DNA of 38,223 nt from Chitinophagaceae bacterium. GTDB lineage: Bacteria; Bacteroidota; Bacteroidia; Chitinophagales; Chitinophagaceae. This document shows, one piece after another, positions 16,617-26,300 of the stretch. A model generated the notes under the pieces. The model saw only the letters and a list, made by a program, of their open reading frames with translations, had not been told where the DNA came from and did not search any database. The translations under genes and the position numbers were made by a program. Numbering within the stretch: position 1 is the first letter of the stretch; every line of letters begins with the position of its first letter. The stretch covers positions 1 through 38,223 of the forward strand of contig JAICXX010000039.1 in the NCBI GenBank assembly GCA_025934485.1, written 5' to 3'.

Positions 16617-16644
16617 CACACTCTAAAACTCAATCGCTAGACCC

Positions 16645-17919
16645 ATGCTAAAAAAGTGGCTTCCCTTGGCTCTCGGTTTTTGCTTCACTAGTGTCTGCGC
16701 CTTTGCCCAACCGGTCATGGATACGCTGCGCCTCACATTGCCGGCTGCCGAGAAGCTATTCCTGGACAGCAATTATCAGCTTTTGGCCCAGCGATACAAT
16801 GTCGACGCGAACCAGGCGCTCGTGATCCAGGCGAAATTATGGCCCAATCCGAACTTCCAGATCGGGCATACCCTTTATTCCGGGACCCTCCACGAGTGGT
16901 TCCCTACAGGCGCCAATGATGAGACCACCATGGGCCTGTCCCAGCTCATCCTGCTGGCCGGCAAACGCAATAAAAGCATCAAGCTGGCGCAGGCCAATGT
17001 CACGCTTTCCCAATACCAGTTCTTCGATCTCATGCGGACCCTGAAATACACCCTCCGCACCGATTTCTTCCAGATCTACTATCTCCGCAAATCGGCCCTC
17101 GTATACGACGCCGAGATCAAGGCCCTCCAACATATCTCGGAAGCCTTCTCCGAGCAGGTCGGCAAAGGCTATATCTCGGAAAAAGAAGCCGTCCGCATCA
17201 AGGCGCAGCTCTATAGCTTCACCAGCGAATACAACGACCTGATCAACCAGATCAACGATACCGAAAGCGAGCTGCGGCTGATCCTGCAAACGAAACCGAC
17301 CCATTTCATCGACCCGGACGTCGACTCCGTAAGCCTTATCGCTTTGGATCCCGCAAAATATCCGCTTACTACGCTGATCGACTCGGCCTATCACAACCGC
17401 ACCGATCTCCAGATCGCCCGCCAGAATACGCGGATCAACCAGCTGCAATACAACTATCAGAAAGCACTCGCCGTTCCCGACCTCTCATTGAGCCTTGGCT
17501 ACGACGAAGCGGGCAGTTTCCTGTACAACTACTACGGAGTCGGCGCTTCTATAGACCTGCCTTTCTTCAACCGCAACCAGGGTAATATCAAGAATGCAAA
17601 GATTCTCATCGAAAGCACCCGGGCAACGGAAAAAAGCACCCAGGCAACGGTCGACGAGAACGTCACCCGCGCGCTGCAAAAAGCCTTCGACGAGCAAAAG
17701 CTGATGCGCACCATCGATCCGAAATTCTTCGGCGATTTTCAACGGCTCATGGGACAGGTGCTGCTGAACTACCAGAAACGCAACATCAGCATCCTGGACT
17801 TCCTGGATTTCTATGATTCCTACAAACAAAATACGCTGCAGATCAATACCATCCAGTTCAACCTCGTCAGTGCATTCGAAGACATCAACTATTACACAGG
17901 CACGAATTTCTACAACTAA
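16645..17919 (+). CDS. TolC/CzcC-like outer-membrane efflux protein
   Basis: Outer-membrane exit duct of a tripartite RND pump. The 424-residue protein has a signal peptide ending near CAFAQ (22) and the two long helical repeats of the OEP/TolC family: ALVIQAKLWPNPNFQIG with LSQLILLAGKRNKSIKLAQANV in the first and RTDLQIARQNTRINQLQYNYQKALAVPDL with GASIDLPFFNRNQGNIKNAK in the second. Unlike many CzcC/CusC relatives it shows no lipobox cysteine. It is the first gene of a three-gene run with the adaptor (5 bp gap) and the RND pump, behind a TTAAC box and a -7 element. Confidence 0.93.
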   Translation: MLKKWLPLALGFCFTSVCAFAQPVMDTLRLTLPAAEKLFLDSNYQLLAQRYNVDANQALVIQAKLWPNPNFQIGHTLYSGTLHEWFPTGANDETTMGLSQLILLAGKRNKSIKLAQANVTLSQYQFFDLMRTLKYTLRTDFFQIYYLRKSALVYDAEIKALQHISEAFSEQVGKGYISEKEAVRIKAQLYSFTSEYNDLINQINDTESELRLILQTKPTHFIDPDVDSVSLIALDPAKYPLTTLIDSAYHNRTDLQIARQNTRINQLQYNYQKALAVPDLSLSLGYDEAGSFLYNYYGVGASIDLPFFNRNQGNIKNAKILIESTRATEKSTQATVDENVTRALQKAFDEQKLMRTIDPKFFGDFQRLMGQVLLNYQKRNISILDFLDFYDSYKQNTLQINTIQFNLVSAFEDINYYTGTNFYN

Positions 17920-17924
17920 CCAAT

Positions 17925-19031
17925 ATGCAAAAGCTCTTTAATACCGGCAAACAACTGCTACCCCTTCTTTTCATCGGCGCCGCCCTGCTCGTCCAGTCCT
18001 GCGATACCAAGGAAAAAAAGCCCGAAGCCGAAAAGGGATACACCATTCCCGATACCGTGATGCAGTCGTTAAAGATAGACACCGTGGGCATCTCGCCGCT
18101 GGTGAATGCGATCACCCTTACCGGTAAAGTAGGGACGAACGACGACAATGTCGTCCCCGTTTTCTCGCTGGTCAGCGGAAATATCAATGATATCAAGGTC
18201 AACTTAGGCGATTATGTCCAGGCCGGTCAGCAGCTCGCCGTGGTTCGTAGCCAGGAAATGGCCCAATACAGCAGCGACCTGCTGAATGCCGAGACCAATC
18301 TGAATATTGCGCAAAAGAATCTCGCTAAGACCGTCGACATGTACCATAGCGGTCTGGCGTCGCTCACCGATTCGCTGAGCGCCGAAGTGGCCCTGCAACA
18401 AGCCAAGGCGGAGCTAAATCGCGTCCATCGCGTGCTCTCGATCAACGGCGGCAATACCCAGGGCGATTTCGTGGTGAAAGCGCCCATCAGCGGGTTCATC
18501 GTTCAAAAGGGCGCCACCAACAACATGACCATCCGCGGGGACAACCAAACCAGCCTGTTCACGATCTCCGATCTCAAAAATGTCTGGATCCAGGCTAATG
18601 TCTACGAATCCAACATCAGCTATATCCACCTCGGTCAGTTGGTGAATGTCACGACCCTCGCCTATCCCGGCCGGGTCTACCAGGGCAGGGTCGACAAGAT
18701 CATGAACGTCCTCGATCCCACCAGCAAGGTCGAGAAGGTTCGCGTGGTGCTGCCCAACCCCGACTACTCGCTGAAACCGGAGATGTATGCCAGCATCACG
18801 GTCAACGACCAGGAGAACCGGCAGGCGCTAAGCGTTCCGTCCTCCGCCGTGATCTTCGACAACAGCCAGTATTATGTGCTGGTCTATCACGACAAATCCG
18901 ATGTGAAGATCACACCCATCAAATACATTAGCCAGGTAGGCAACACGACCTTCATCGGTGGAGGCGTCAATGTCGGCGACAAAGTCGTTGCATCCCAGGC
19001 GATCCTGATCTATAATGCGCTGAATAGCTAG
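17925..19031 (+). CDS. CzcB/CusB-like periplasmic adaptor lipoprotein
   Basis: Membrane-fusion subunit linking the RND pump to the TolC-like duct. The 368-residue chain has a lipoprotein signal with VQSC and lipidated C26. A biotinyl-lipoyl-like half (GNINDIKVNLGDYVQAGQQLAVV) precedes a helical hairpin (about 105-165), the second lipoyl half (VVKAPISGFIVQKGATNNM), a beta-barrel domain (VWIQANVYESNISYIHLGQ) and a membrane-proximal domain. No His/Met-rich N-terminal metal-binding tail, as in some CusB/CzcB proteins, is present. The gene lies 5 bp after the tolC-like gene and 51 bp before the pump gene. Confidence 0.93.
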   Translation: MQKLFNTGKQLLPLLFIGAALLVQSCDTKEKKPEAEKGYTIPDTVMQSLKIDTVGISPLVNAITLTGKVGTNDDNVVPVFSLVSGNINDIKVNLGDYVQAGQQLAVVRSQEMAQYSSDLLNAETNLNIAQKNLAKTVDMYHSGLASLTDSLSAEVALQQAKAELNRVHRVLSINGGNTQGDFVVKAPISGFIVQKGATNNMTIRGDNQTSLFTISDLKNVWIQANVYESNISYIHLGQLVNVTTLAYPGRVYQGRVDKIMNVLDPTSKVEKVRVVLPNPDYSLKPEMYASITVNDQENRQALSVPSSAVIFDNSQYYVLVYHDKSDVKITPIKYISQVGNTTFIGGGVNVGDKVVASQAILIYNALNS

Positions 19032-19082
19032 CGGACTACTTCCTAACGACCTGCGAGCTTAAAACAGTAAACCATTTCGGCG

Positions 19083-22000
19083 ATGAATAAATTGCTCAGG
19101 AATCTTATTGCCTTTTCCCTAAAGAACAAGTACTTCATCTATTTCTGTACGGCGATCCTGTTGATCACCGGTATCATCACCTTCAGGAGTATGCCCATCG
19201 AGGCCTTCCCCGATGTGACCAATACCGAGATAAGCATCATTACGCAATGGCCCGGACGCAGCGCGGAAGAGATCGAAAAATTCGTCACGATCCCCATCGA
19301 GATCGCGATGAATCCCGTGCAGCAAAAGATCAGCCTTCGCTCTACGAGCATCTTCGGCCTCTCTTATGTGAAGCTCATCTTCGACGACGGCGTAGTAGAC
19401 AAGGATGCCCGTGCACAGGTGAATGCCCTCCTCCAGAGTGTCACGCTTCCTGAAAATATTCAGCCCCAGGTGCAGCCGCCTACCGGCCCCACCGGCGAGA
19501 TCTTCCGCTATACGCTCAAAAGCAGCATCCGCGACGACCGGGAACTCAAGACCATGCAGGACTGGGTCATCGACCGCCAGCTCCGTTCGGTGCCCGGCGT
19601 CGGCGATATCGTGAGCTTCGGCGGCCGTGTCAAGACCTATGAGATCGCCGTAGACCCCGGAAAACTCACCAACCTGGGTATCACCCCGCTCGACGTCTTC
19701 AACGCCGTCGGCAAAAGCAATGTCAATATCGGTGGGGATTTCATCGTCCGTAACAACCAGGCCTATGTCGTCCGTGGCATCGGCCTGCTCAACGATATCA
19801 ACGAGATCAAGAACATCATCGTCACCACGAACAACGACATCCCCGTGCTCGTCAAGGACGTCGCCGACGTCCAGGTTTCCAATCTGCCCCGCCTGGGCCG
19901 CGTCGGCCGCACCGATCCAATTGATTCCGCCGGTCACCGAAAGCTGGTGGACCAGGATGACGTCGTCGAAGCGATCGTGATCATGCGAAAAGGCGAGAAC
20001 CCTACTGAAGTCGTCCAGGCCGTCAAGAAAAAGATCGACAAGCTCAACTCCTCCGTGCTGCCGCAGGATACCAGGATCGTCCCGTATTACGACCGGGAAG
20101 ACCTCATCCACTATGCCACGCATACCGTGCTCCATAACCTCGTGGAAGGCATCCTGCTGGTTACCCTGCTCGTGTCGCTGTTCATGTTCAACTGGCGGAC
20201 CACGCTCATCGTGTCGATCATCATCCCCCTGGCGCTGCTCTTCGCCTTTATCTGTCTGCATCTCATGGGCATGAGCGCGAACCTGCTATCGCTCGGCGCG
20301 GTCGACTTCGGGATCATCATCGACGGCGCGGTGGTCATGGTGGAAGGCCTGTTCGTGATCCTCGATCAACAGGCCCGCGATGTCGGCATGGAACGGTTCA
20401 ACAAAATGGCCAAGATGGGCCTGATCAAAAAGCAGGGCGGCCAGCTTGGTAAAGCCATCTTCTTCGCCAAGCTCATCATCATCACCGGCCTGATCCCCAT
20501 CTTCGCGTTCCAAAAAGTAGAAGGAAAACTCTTCTCTCCCCTGGCCTATACTCTTGGTTTTGCGTTGTTAGGGGCACTTATCACGACCCTTACCCTCGTA
20601 CCGGTGCTGATCAACGCCCTGCTCCGTAAGAACGTCCACGAAAAACACAACCCGATCGTCCACTTCCTCACGGGGTTGATGGTCAAAGGGTTCATGTTCC
20701 ACTGGAAACATAAGAAGACCACGATCACCATCGCCTTCCTGATCATCGGCGTCGGTTTCTATGCCTTCACCTTGTTAGGTACGGAATTCCTGCCCGAGCT
20801 CGACGAAGGCGCCATCTGGCTTCGCGCCCAGCTGCCTTACAGCGCTTCCCTCGACAAATCGGTGGACGTCGCACGCCAGGTCCGTACGATGGTCATGGCA
20901 TTTCCCGAGGTAAAGGTGATCGCCTCGCAAACCGGTCGCCCCGACGATGGGACCGACGTCACAGGTTTCTACAACAACGAATTCGACGTCCTCCTGTATC
21001 CCCAGGACGAATGGAAATCGGGCTGGACGAAAGATAAGCTCATCGATACAATGAACCGAAAGCTCAGCGCCGTCCTTCCGGGTGTCGACCTCAACTTCTC
21101 GCAGCCCATCAGCGATAATATCGAAGAAGCCGTCTCCGGCGTAAAAGGCTCGATCTGCGTAAAAATCTATGGTGACTCGCTCGACTATATGGAGGGCAAG
21201 GTCACCGATGTCTATAATGTCCTGAAAGATGTGCGCGGGATCAGCGATCTCGGTGTCATCAAAAACCTCGGTCAGCCCGAGCTGGACATCGATCTGAACC
21301 AGCAACAGATGGCCTTGTATGGCGTGGCGACCGCCGACGCCAACGCGGTGATCGAAATGGCTATCGGGGGTAAAGCTGCCTCCACCCTTTACGAAGGCAT
21401 CAAGACCTTCGATATCCGCATCCGTTTCCCGGCCGAATTCCGTGCCAACGTAGACGATATCGGCAACCTTATGGTGCCGACGCAAAGCGGCTCCAAGGTC
21501 CCCATCAAGGAGATCGCCTCTATCGCCTTCAAGACAGGTCCCTGCCTGATCTTTCGCGACGACAACGAACGCTATGCCGCGCTCAAATTCTCGGTCCGCG
21601 GCCGCGACATGGGCAGCACCATCGCCGAAGCACAGGATAAAGTTGACAAGGTGGTGTCGCTCAGGAAAGGTTATTCGATGGTGTGGCAGGGGGACTTCGA
21701 GAACCAGCAACGCGCCACAAAACGACTGGAAGAGGTCGTGCCCATTAGCCTCCTGCTCATCTTCCTCCTCCTGTTCGTGATGTTCGGCAATCTCAAGGAC
21801 GCCGGCCTGGTCTTCCTGAACGTCCCCTTCGCCATCGTCGGCGGCGTGGCCGCGCTGCATCTCACGGGGACCAACTTCAGCATTTCGGCGGGTATCGGCT
21901 TTATCGCCCTCTTCGGCATCTGTATCCAGGACGGCGTGCTGCTGATCACCGTGTTCAAACATAACCTGGAGCACATGCACAACGAAAGCCATACGCTGTA

Positions 22001-22253
22001 TACGGCCATCAAGCTGGGGGTCAATTCGCGGATCAGGCCGGTGATGATGACAGCGCTCATGGCGGCTATCGGCCTCTTCCCGGCGGCCATCTCGCATGGC
22101 ATCGGCTCCGAGAGCTCGCGGCCCCTTGCGCGGGTAGTCATTGGCGGTATCCTCTGTGCGATGATCTTCTCGCTGCTCGTGTTCCCGCTGATCTTCGCCT
22201 GGGCCTACCGTAAAGTAGACACCAAACACCAGGGTCCGGTTGACCAGCACTGA
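19083..22253 (+). CDS. CzcA-type heavy-metal RND efflux pump (copy 1)
   Basis: Proton-driven inner-membrane pump, 1056 residues with the usual 12-helix, two-half layout. The helix-4 proton relay reads DFGIIIDGAVVMVE (D408, D414, E421), the signature of the divalent-cation HME branch (CzcA-like) rather than of Cu/Ag pumps. By alignment to CusA, the Met positions M623 and M672 correspond to N631 and E682 (TDVTGFYNNEF and NIEEAVSGVKG), so a copper-type Met site is missing. Zn, Co, Ni or Cd are more likely substrates; this is inference. Other RND marks are FPDVTNTEI, QPPTGPTGE and SAGIGFIALFGI. It forms an operon with the adaptor and outer-membrane genes. A terminator follows at 22260. Confidence 0.93.
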   Translation: MNKLLRNLIAFSLKNKYFIYFCTAILLITGIITFRSMPIEAFPDVTNTEISIITQWPGRSAEEIEKFVTIPIEIAMNPVQQKISLRSTSIFGLSYVKLIFDDGVVDKDARAQVNALLQSVTLPENIQPQVQPPTGPTGEIFRYTLKSSIRDDRELKTMQDWVIDRQLRSVPGVGDIVSFGGRVKTYEIAVDPGKLTNLGITPLDVFNAVGKSNVNIGGDFIVRNNQAYVVRGIGLLNDINEIKNIIVTTNNDIPVLVKDVADVQVSNLPRLGRVGRTDPIDSAGHRKLVDQDDVVEAIVIMRKGENPTEVVQAVKKKIDKLNSSVLPQDTRIVPYYDREDLIHYATHTVLHNLVEGILLVTLLVSLFMFNWRTTLIVSIIIPLALLFAFICLHLMGMSANLLSLGAVDFGIIIDGAVVMVEGLFVILDQQARDVGMERFNKMAKMGLIKKQGGQLGKAIFFAKLIIITGLIPIFAFQKVEGKLFSPLAYTLGFALLGALITTLTLVPVLINALLRKNVHEKHNPIVHFLTGLMVKGFMFHWKHKKTTITIAFLIIGVGFYAFTLLGTEFLPELDEGAIWLRAQLPYSASLDKSVDVARQVRTMVMAFPEVKVIASQTGRPDDGTDVTGFYNNEFDVLLYPQDEWKSGWTKDKLIDTMNRKLSAVLPGVDLNFSQPISDNIEEAVSGVKGSICVKIYGDSLDYMEGKVTDVYNVLKDVRGISDLGVIKNLGQPELDIDLNQQQMALYGVATADANAVIEMAIGGKAASTLYEGIKTFDIRIRFPAEFRANVDDIGNLMVPTQSGSKVPIKEIASIAFKTGPCLIFRDDNERYAALKFSVRGRDMGSTIAEAQDKVDKVVSLRKGYSMVWQGDFENQQRATKRLEEVVPISLLLIFLLLFVMFGNLKDAGLVFLNVPFAIVGGVAALHLTGTNFSISAGIGFIALFGICIQDGVLLITVFKHNLEHMHNESHTLYTAIKLGVNSRIRPVMMTALMAAIGLFPAAISHGIGSESSRPLARVVIGGILCAMIFSLLVFPLIFAWAYRKVDTKHQGPVDQH

Positions 22254-22259
22254 TACAAT

Positions 22260-22283
22260 CCCCCGCGCAAACGGGGGTTTTTT
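22260..22283 (+). terminator. Rho-independent terminator of the efflux operon
   Basis: CCCCCG-CGCAAA-CGGGGG (22260-22277) followed by six T on the plus strand. It lies 6 bp after the pump gene stop and separates the operon from the DUF2279-type gene. Confidence 0.9.
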
Positions 22284-22299
22284 ACTTATCTTTACTGGC

Positions 22300-23223
22300 A
22301 TGAAAAGGCGCACCGCGCATTTGTTCTTCACCTGTCTGCTGCTTACCGGTTCCCGGTCCCGACTCTCCGCCCAGGAGTTTTTCCGACCCGCCGATCATTA
22401 CAATGCTGGACGCGTCGCCGGAACCATCATCGTCGAATCGGCCATCGGCACCGTGGTCACCATCGGGCTCAACTATCTCTGGTATAAGAAATTTCCGCAT
22501 AGCAAATTCCACTACTTTAACGACAACAACGAATGGCTGAATGTCGACAAAGTCGGCCATGCCACCACCGCCTATAATATCGCCGCCATCCAAAGCGATG
22601 TCCTTCGCTGGGGCGGGGTTCGCGCCAGTACGGCATCCCTCATCGGCACCGCCACCGGTCTGGCCTTTATGAGCATGATCGAGATCATGGACGGGCATTC
22701 CACGAAATGGGGCTTCTCGCCCGGTGACATGATCGCTAACCTCGCCGGCTGCGCGCTTTATGAAGGCCAGCAATTGCTATGGGGCGGGCAGCGTATCAGT
22801 CTTAAATATTCCTATCACGCGACCCTCTTCCCCCAGTATTATCCCGCGGAGCTGGGCGGCAACCTCCCCCAGCGGATGCTCAAAGACTACAACGGTCAGA
22901 GCTACTGGCTTTCCTTCAACATAGCGTCTTTCCTGCCCTCCTCCGCGCATTTCCCGCAATGGCTCAACCTTGCCGCCGGCTATGGAGCGGAAGGCATGGT
23001 AGGGGCCGTGACCAATCCCACCGAAGTCAACGGAAAAACCGTCCCCTATTTTCGCCGTTACCGCCAGTTCTATCTCTCATTCGACACCGATCTCTACCGC
23101 CTCGACGGCCTCTCCCCCCTGGCGGCCACACTCCTGAAGGTCAACAGGACCATAAAGACCCCGGCTCCCGCACTCGAATGGAACGAAGTACAAGGCTTCC
23201 GCTTCCACTCGTTTTATTATTGA
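22300..23223 (+). CDS. DUF2279 (YfiM-like) periplasmic protein
   Basis: A 307-residue exported protein starting at ATG 22300 with a signal peptide ending near RLSAQ (25). The block LNVDKVGHATTAYNIA, a VDKxGH motif followed by a helix, then GFAFMS-like and GFSPGDMIANLAGC segments, is typical of DUF2279, a family of small-molecule or lipid-related envelope proteins of unknown function. Its place between two RND pump genes, immediately after a terminator, may be an insertion into an older tandem duplication or a functional link; neither can be decided here. In-frame codons from 22240 overlap the pump gene and terminator and are not used. Confidence 0.8.
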   Translation: MKRRTAHLFFTCLLLTGSRSRLSAQEFFRPADHYNAGRVAGTIIVESAIGTVVTIGLNYLWYKKFPHSKFHYFNDNNEWLNVDKVGHATTAYNIAAIQSDVLRWGGVRASTASLIGTATGLAFMSMIEIMDGHSTKWGFSPGDMIANLAGCALYEGQQLLWGGQRISLKYSYHATLFPQYYPAELGGNLPQRMLKDYNGQSYWLSFNIASFLPSSAHFPQWLNLAAGYGAEGMVGAVTNPTEVNGKTVPYFRRYRQFYLSFDTDLYRLDGLSPLAATLLKVNRTIKTPAPALEWNEVQGFRFHSFYY

Positions 23224-23246
23224 GTTGTTTGATAAAATCTGTAGTT

Positions 23247-23262
23247 TTAACCACCGATTAAC
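23247..23262 (+). promoter_or_regulatory. TTAAC direct-repeat box C (second RND gene)
   Basis: TTAAC-CACCGA-TTAAC, same spacing and orientation as boxes A and B. It ends 22 bp before a weak -7-like TACATTG (23285-23291), and the pump ATG is at 23309. It points to independent transcription of the second pump under the same regulator. Confidence 0.55.
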
Positions 23263-23308
23263 CAATCGTTCACAAGCGTATAGCTACATTGCCGCAAGCT
23301 CTTGACTG

Positions 23309-26300
23309 ATGAATAAAGTTTTCAAAGGGATTCTCGCATTTTCCCTCAAGAATAAGTATTTTATATTTTTCGCTTCCGCCCTATTGGCCGTTTACGGCGT
23401 CATTACGTTCAAGAACATGCCCATCGAGGCATTTCCCGACGTCACCAATACGGAGATCACGATTATCACCCAATGGCCGGGCCGAAGCGCCGAAGAGGTG
23501 GAGAAATTCGTGACCATTCCCATCGAGCTGGCGATGAACCCCGTCCAGCGGAAGACCAGTCTCCGCTCCACGACCATCTTTGGACTTTCGGTAGTAACCC
23601 TGATCTTCGACGACGACGTCCAGGACACCTATGCACGGCAACAGGTCAATAACCTCCTGCACAACGCCGATCTGCCCGACAATGTCGATCCCGATGTCCA
23701 GCCGCCCACCGGTCCTACCGGCGAGGTCTTTCGTTATACCATCGAGAGCAGCTTCCGCGACCCTCGCGAGCTCAAAACCTTGCAGGATTGGGTAGTCGAC
23801 CGCGAGCTGCGGGCCGTCCCCGGTGTAGCCGACATCGTGAGCTTCGGCGGGATGGTCAAGACCTATGAGATCCAGGTGAACCCCCAGGTGCTGAACAACC
23901 TGGGCATCACCCCGCTGGATGTCTATAACGCGGTCTCCAAAAGCAATATCAACATCGGCGGCGACGTCATCAATAAGAACTCGCAGGCCTATGTCGTCCG
24001 TGGCATCGGACTCCTGAACGACATCAACGAGATCAAGAATATCATCGTCGAGAACAACAACGGCATCCCCGTGCTCGTCAAAGACGTTGCCGATGTCCAG
24101 GTCTCCAACCTGCCTCGCTTGGGTGAAGTAGCCCGCACCGACGCCATAGATTCTAATGGTCACCGCCGCCTCCGTGTCAACCCGGATGCCGTGGAAGGCA
24201 TCGTCCTCATGCGCAAGGGCGAGAATCCCGACGTCGTTATCAAAGGAATTAAAGAGGCGGTAGAACGGCTCAACGACCACATCCTGCCTTCGGATACCAA
24301 GCTGGTCCCCTTTTACAACCGCGAAGACCTGATCAAATATGCTACGCATACCGTCCTGCACAACCTGATAGAAGGCATCCTGCTGGTGACGCTTATTGTC
24401 TCCCTGTTCATGTTCAACTGGCGGACGACGCTTATCGTCTCGATCATCATCCCGCTCTCCCTGCTCTTTGCCTTTATCTGTCTCAACCTGATGCACATGT
24501 CGGCCAATCTGCTGTCGCTGGGCGCCATCGACTTCGGCATCATCATCGACGGCGCCGTGGTCATGGTGGAAGGGCTATTCGTGCTGCTGGATAAAAAAGC
24601 GCATGAAGTGGGCATGGAACGGTTCAACCACTTGTCCAAGCTCGGCATGATCCGGAAACGGGGGGCCGAGCTGGCCAAGGCCATCTTCTTCACGAAAATA
24701 ATTATCATTACGGCCCTGCTGCCGATCTTCTCGTTCCAAAAGGTGGAAGGCAAGCTCTTCTCCCCGCTCGCCTATACCCTCGGTTTCGCCTTGCTGGGAG
24801 CCCTGATCTTTACCCTCACCCTGGTACCCGTGCTCGTCAACGTGCTGCTGCGCAAGAATGTGAAAGAAAAACGCAACCCGGTGGTGCATTTCCTAACCGC
24901 GTTCACCATGCGCATCTTTCGCTTTAATTTCAAGCATAAACGGCTGACCCTGGCCGTTACGAGCGTCGGGATCATCATCGGCCTGTACGCTTTTTCTTTC
25001 CTGGGGACCGAATTCCTGCCGGAGCTCAATGAAGGCTCGATCTGGGTACGGGCCACCCTGCCCTATAGCATTTCGCTGGATACCTCCGTGGCAAAAGCGG
25101 ATCAAATGCGCGCCATCATGATGAAATTCCCACAGGTACGGCGGATCATGTCGCAAACGGGCCGTCCCGATGATGGCACCGACGTCGCCGGTTTTTATAA
25201 CAACGAATTCGGCGTCCTGCTGTACCCCCAGGAAGAGTGGAACCCGAGGATCACCAAGGAAGAACTCATCGATACCATGAGCAAAGCCCTGTCCATCATC
25301 CCCGGCGCCGACCTCAATTTCTCCCAACCCATCATGGACAACGTCGAGGAAGCCGTATCGGGCGTCAAAGGCTCGATATGCGTCAAGATCTACGGCGATT
25401 CGCTGAACTATATGGAAGCGCAGGCTAATGCTGTGTATAGGCAACTCAAGACGGTAGAAGGCATCGAAGACCTCGGCGTCATCAAGAATATCGGTCAGCC
25501 CGAGCTGGACATCGATCTTGACCAAAGCAAGATGGCGCTCTATGGCGTGAGCACCGCCGACGCCAACGCGGTTATCGAGATGGCCATCGGCGGTAAGGCC
25601 GTGACCCAGCTCTATGAAGGCATCCGGAAATTCGATATCCGCATTCGCTTCCCCGAACAGTTCCGCGCGACCCAGGCGGATATCGGCAACCTGCTGGTCC
25701 CGACACAAAGCGGCTCCAAGGTTCCTGTCCACGAGATTGCGAACATCACGCAAAAGACCGGCCCCTGCCTGATTTTCCGCGATGAGAACCGCCGTTATTC
25801 CGCCGTCAAATTCTCGATCCGTGGCCGCGACATGGGCAGTACCATCGCCGAGGCACAGGGGAAGGTCGACCAGGTCGTCCATTTGAAAAAAGGCTACAGC
25901 ATGGTCTGGCAGGGCGATTTCGAGAACCAGCAACGCGCCTCCAAACGATTGGCGCAGGTTGTCCCGGTGAGTCTCCTGCTCATCTTCCTGCTGCTCTTCG
26001 CGATGTTCGGCAACCTCAAGGACGCGGGACTGGTCTTTTTGAACGTCCCCACGGCGGTCGTAGGCGGCATCCTCGCCCTGCTGATCACCGGTACGAATTT
26101 CAGCATCTCCGCAGGCATCGGCTTCATCGCCCTCTTCGGCATCTGTATCCTCGAAGGCGTTCTGCTTATCACCGCCTTCAAGCGCAATCTGGAGAGCATC
26201 CGGCATAGCGAAAGCCCCTTGTACAGCTCTATCAAACTAGGGGTCAACGAACTCATCCGTCCGGTGATGATGACGGCCCTGATGGCAACGATTGGTCTGC

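Noticed and set aside
20775..22331. Long minus-strand frames (up to about 518 codons) inside both RND genes and secDF
   Set aside because: Charged, His/Asp/Glu-rich antisense translations caused by codon bias, with no recognisable domain and lying wholly within clear genes.
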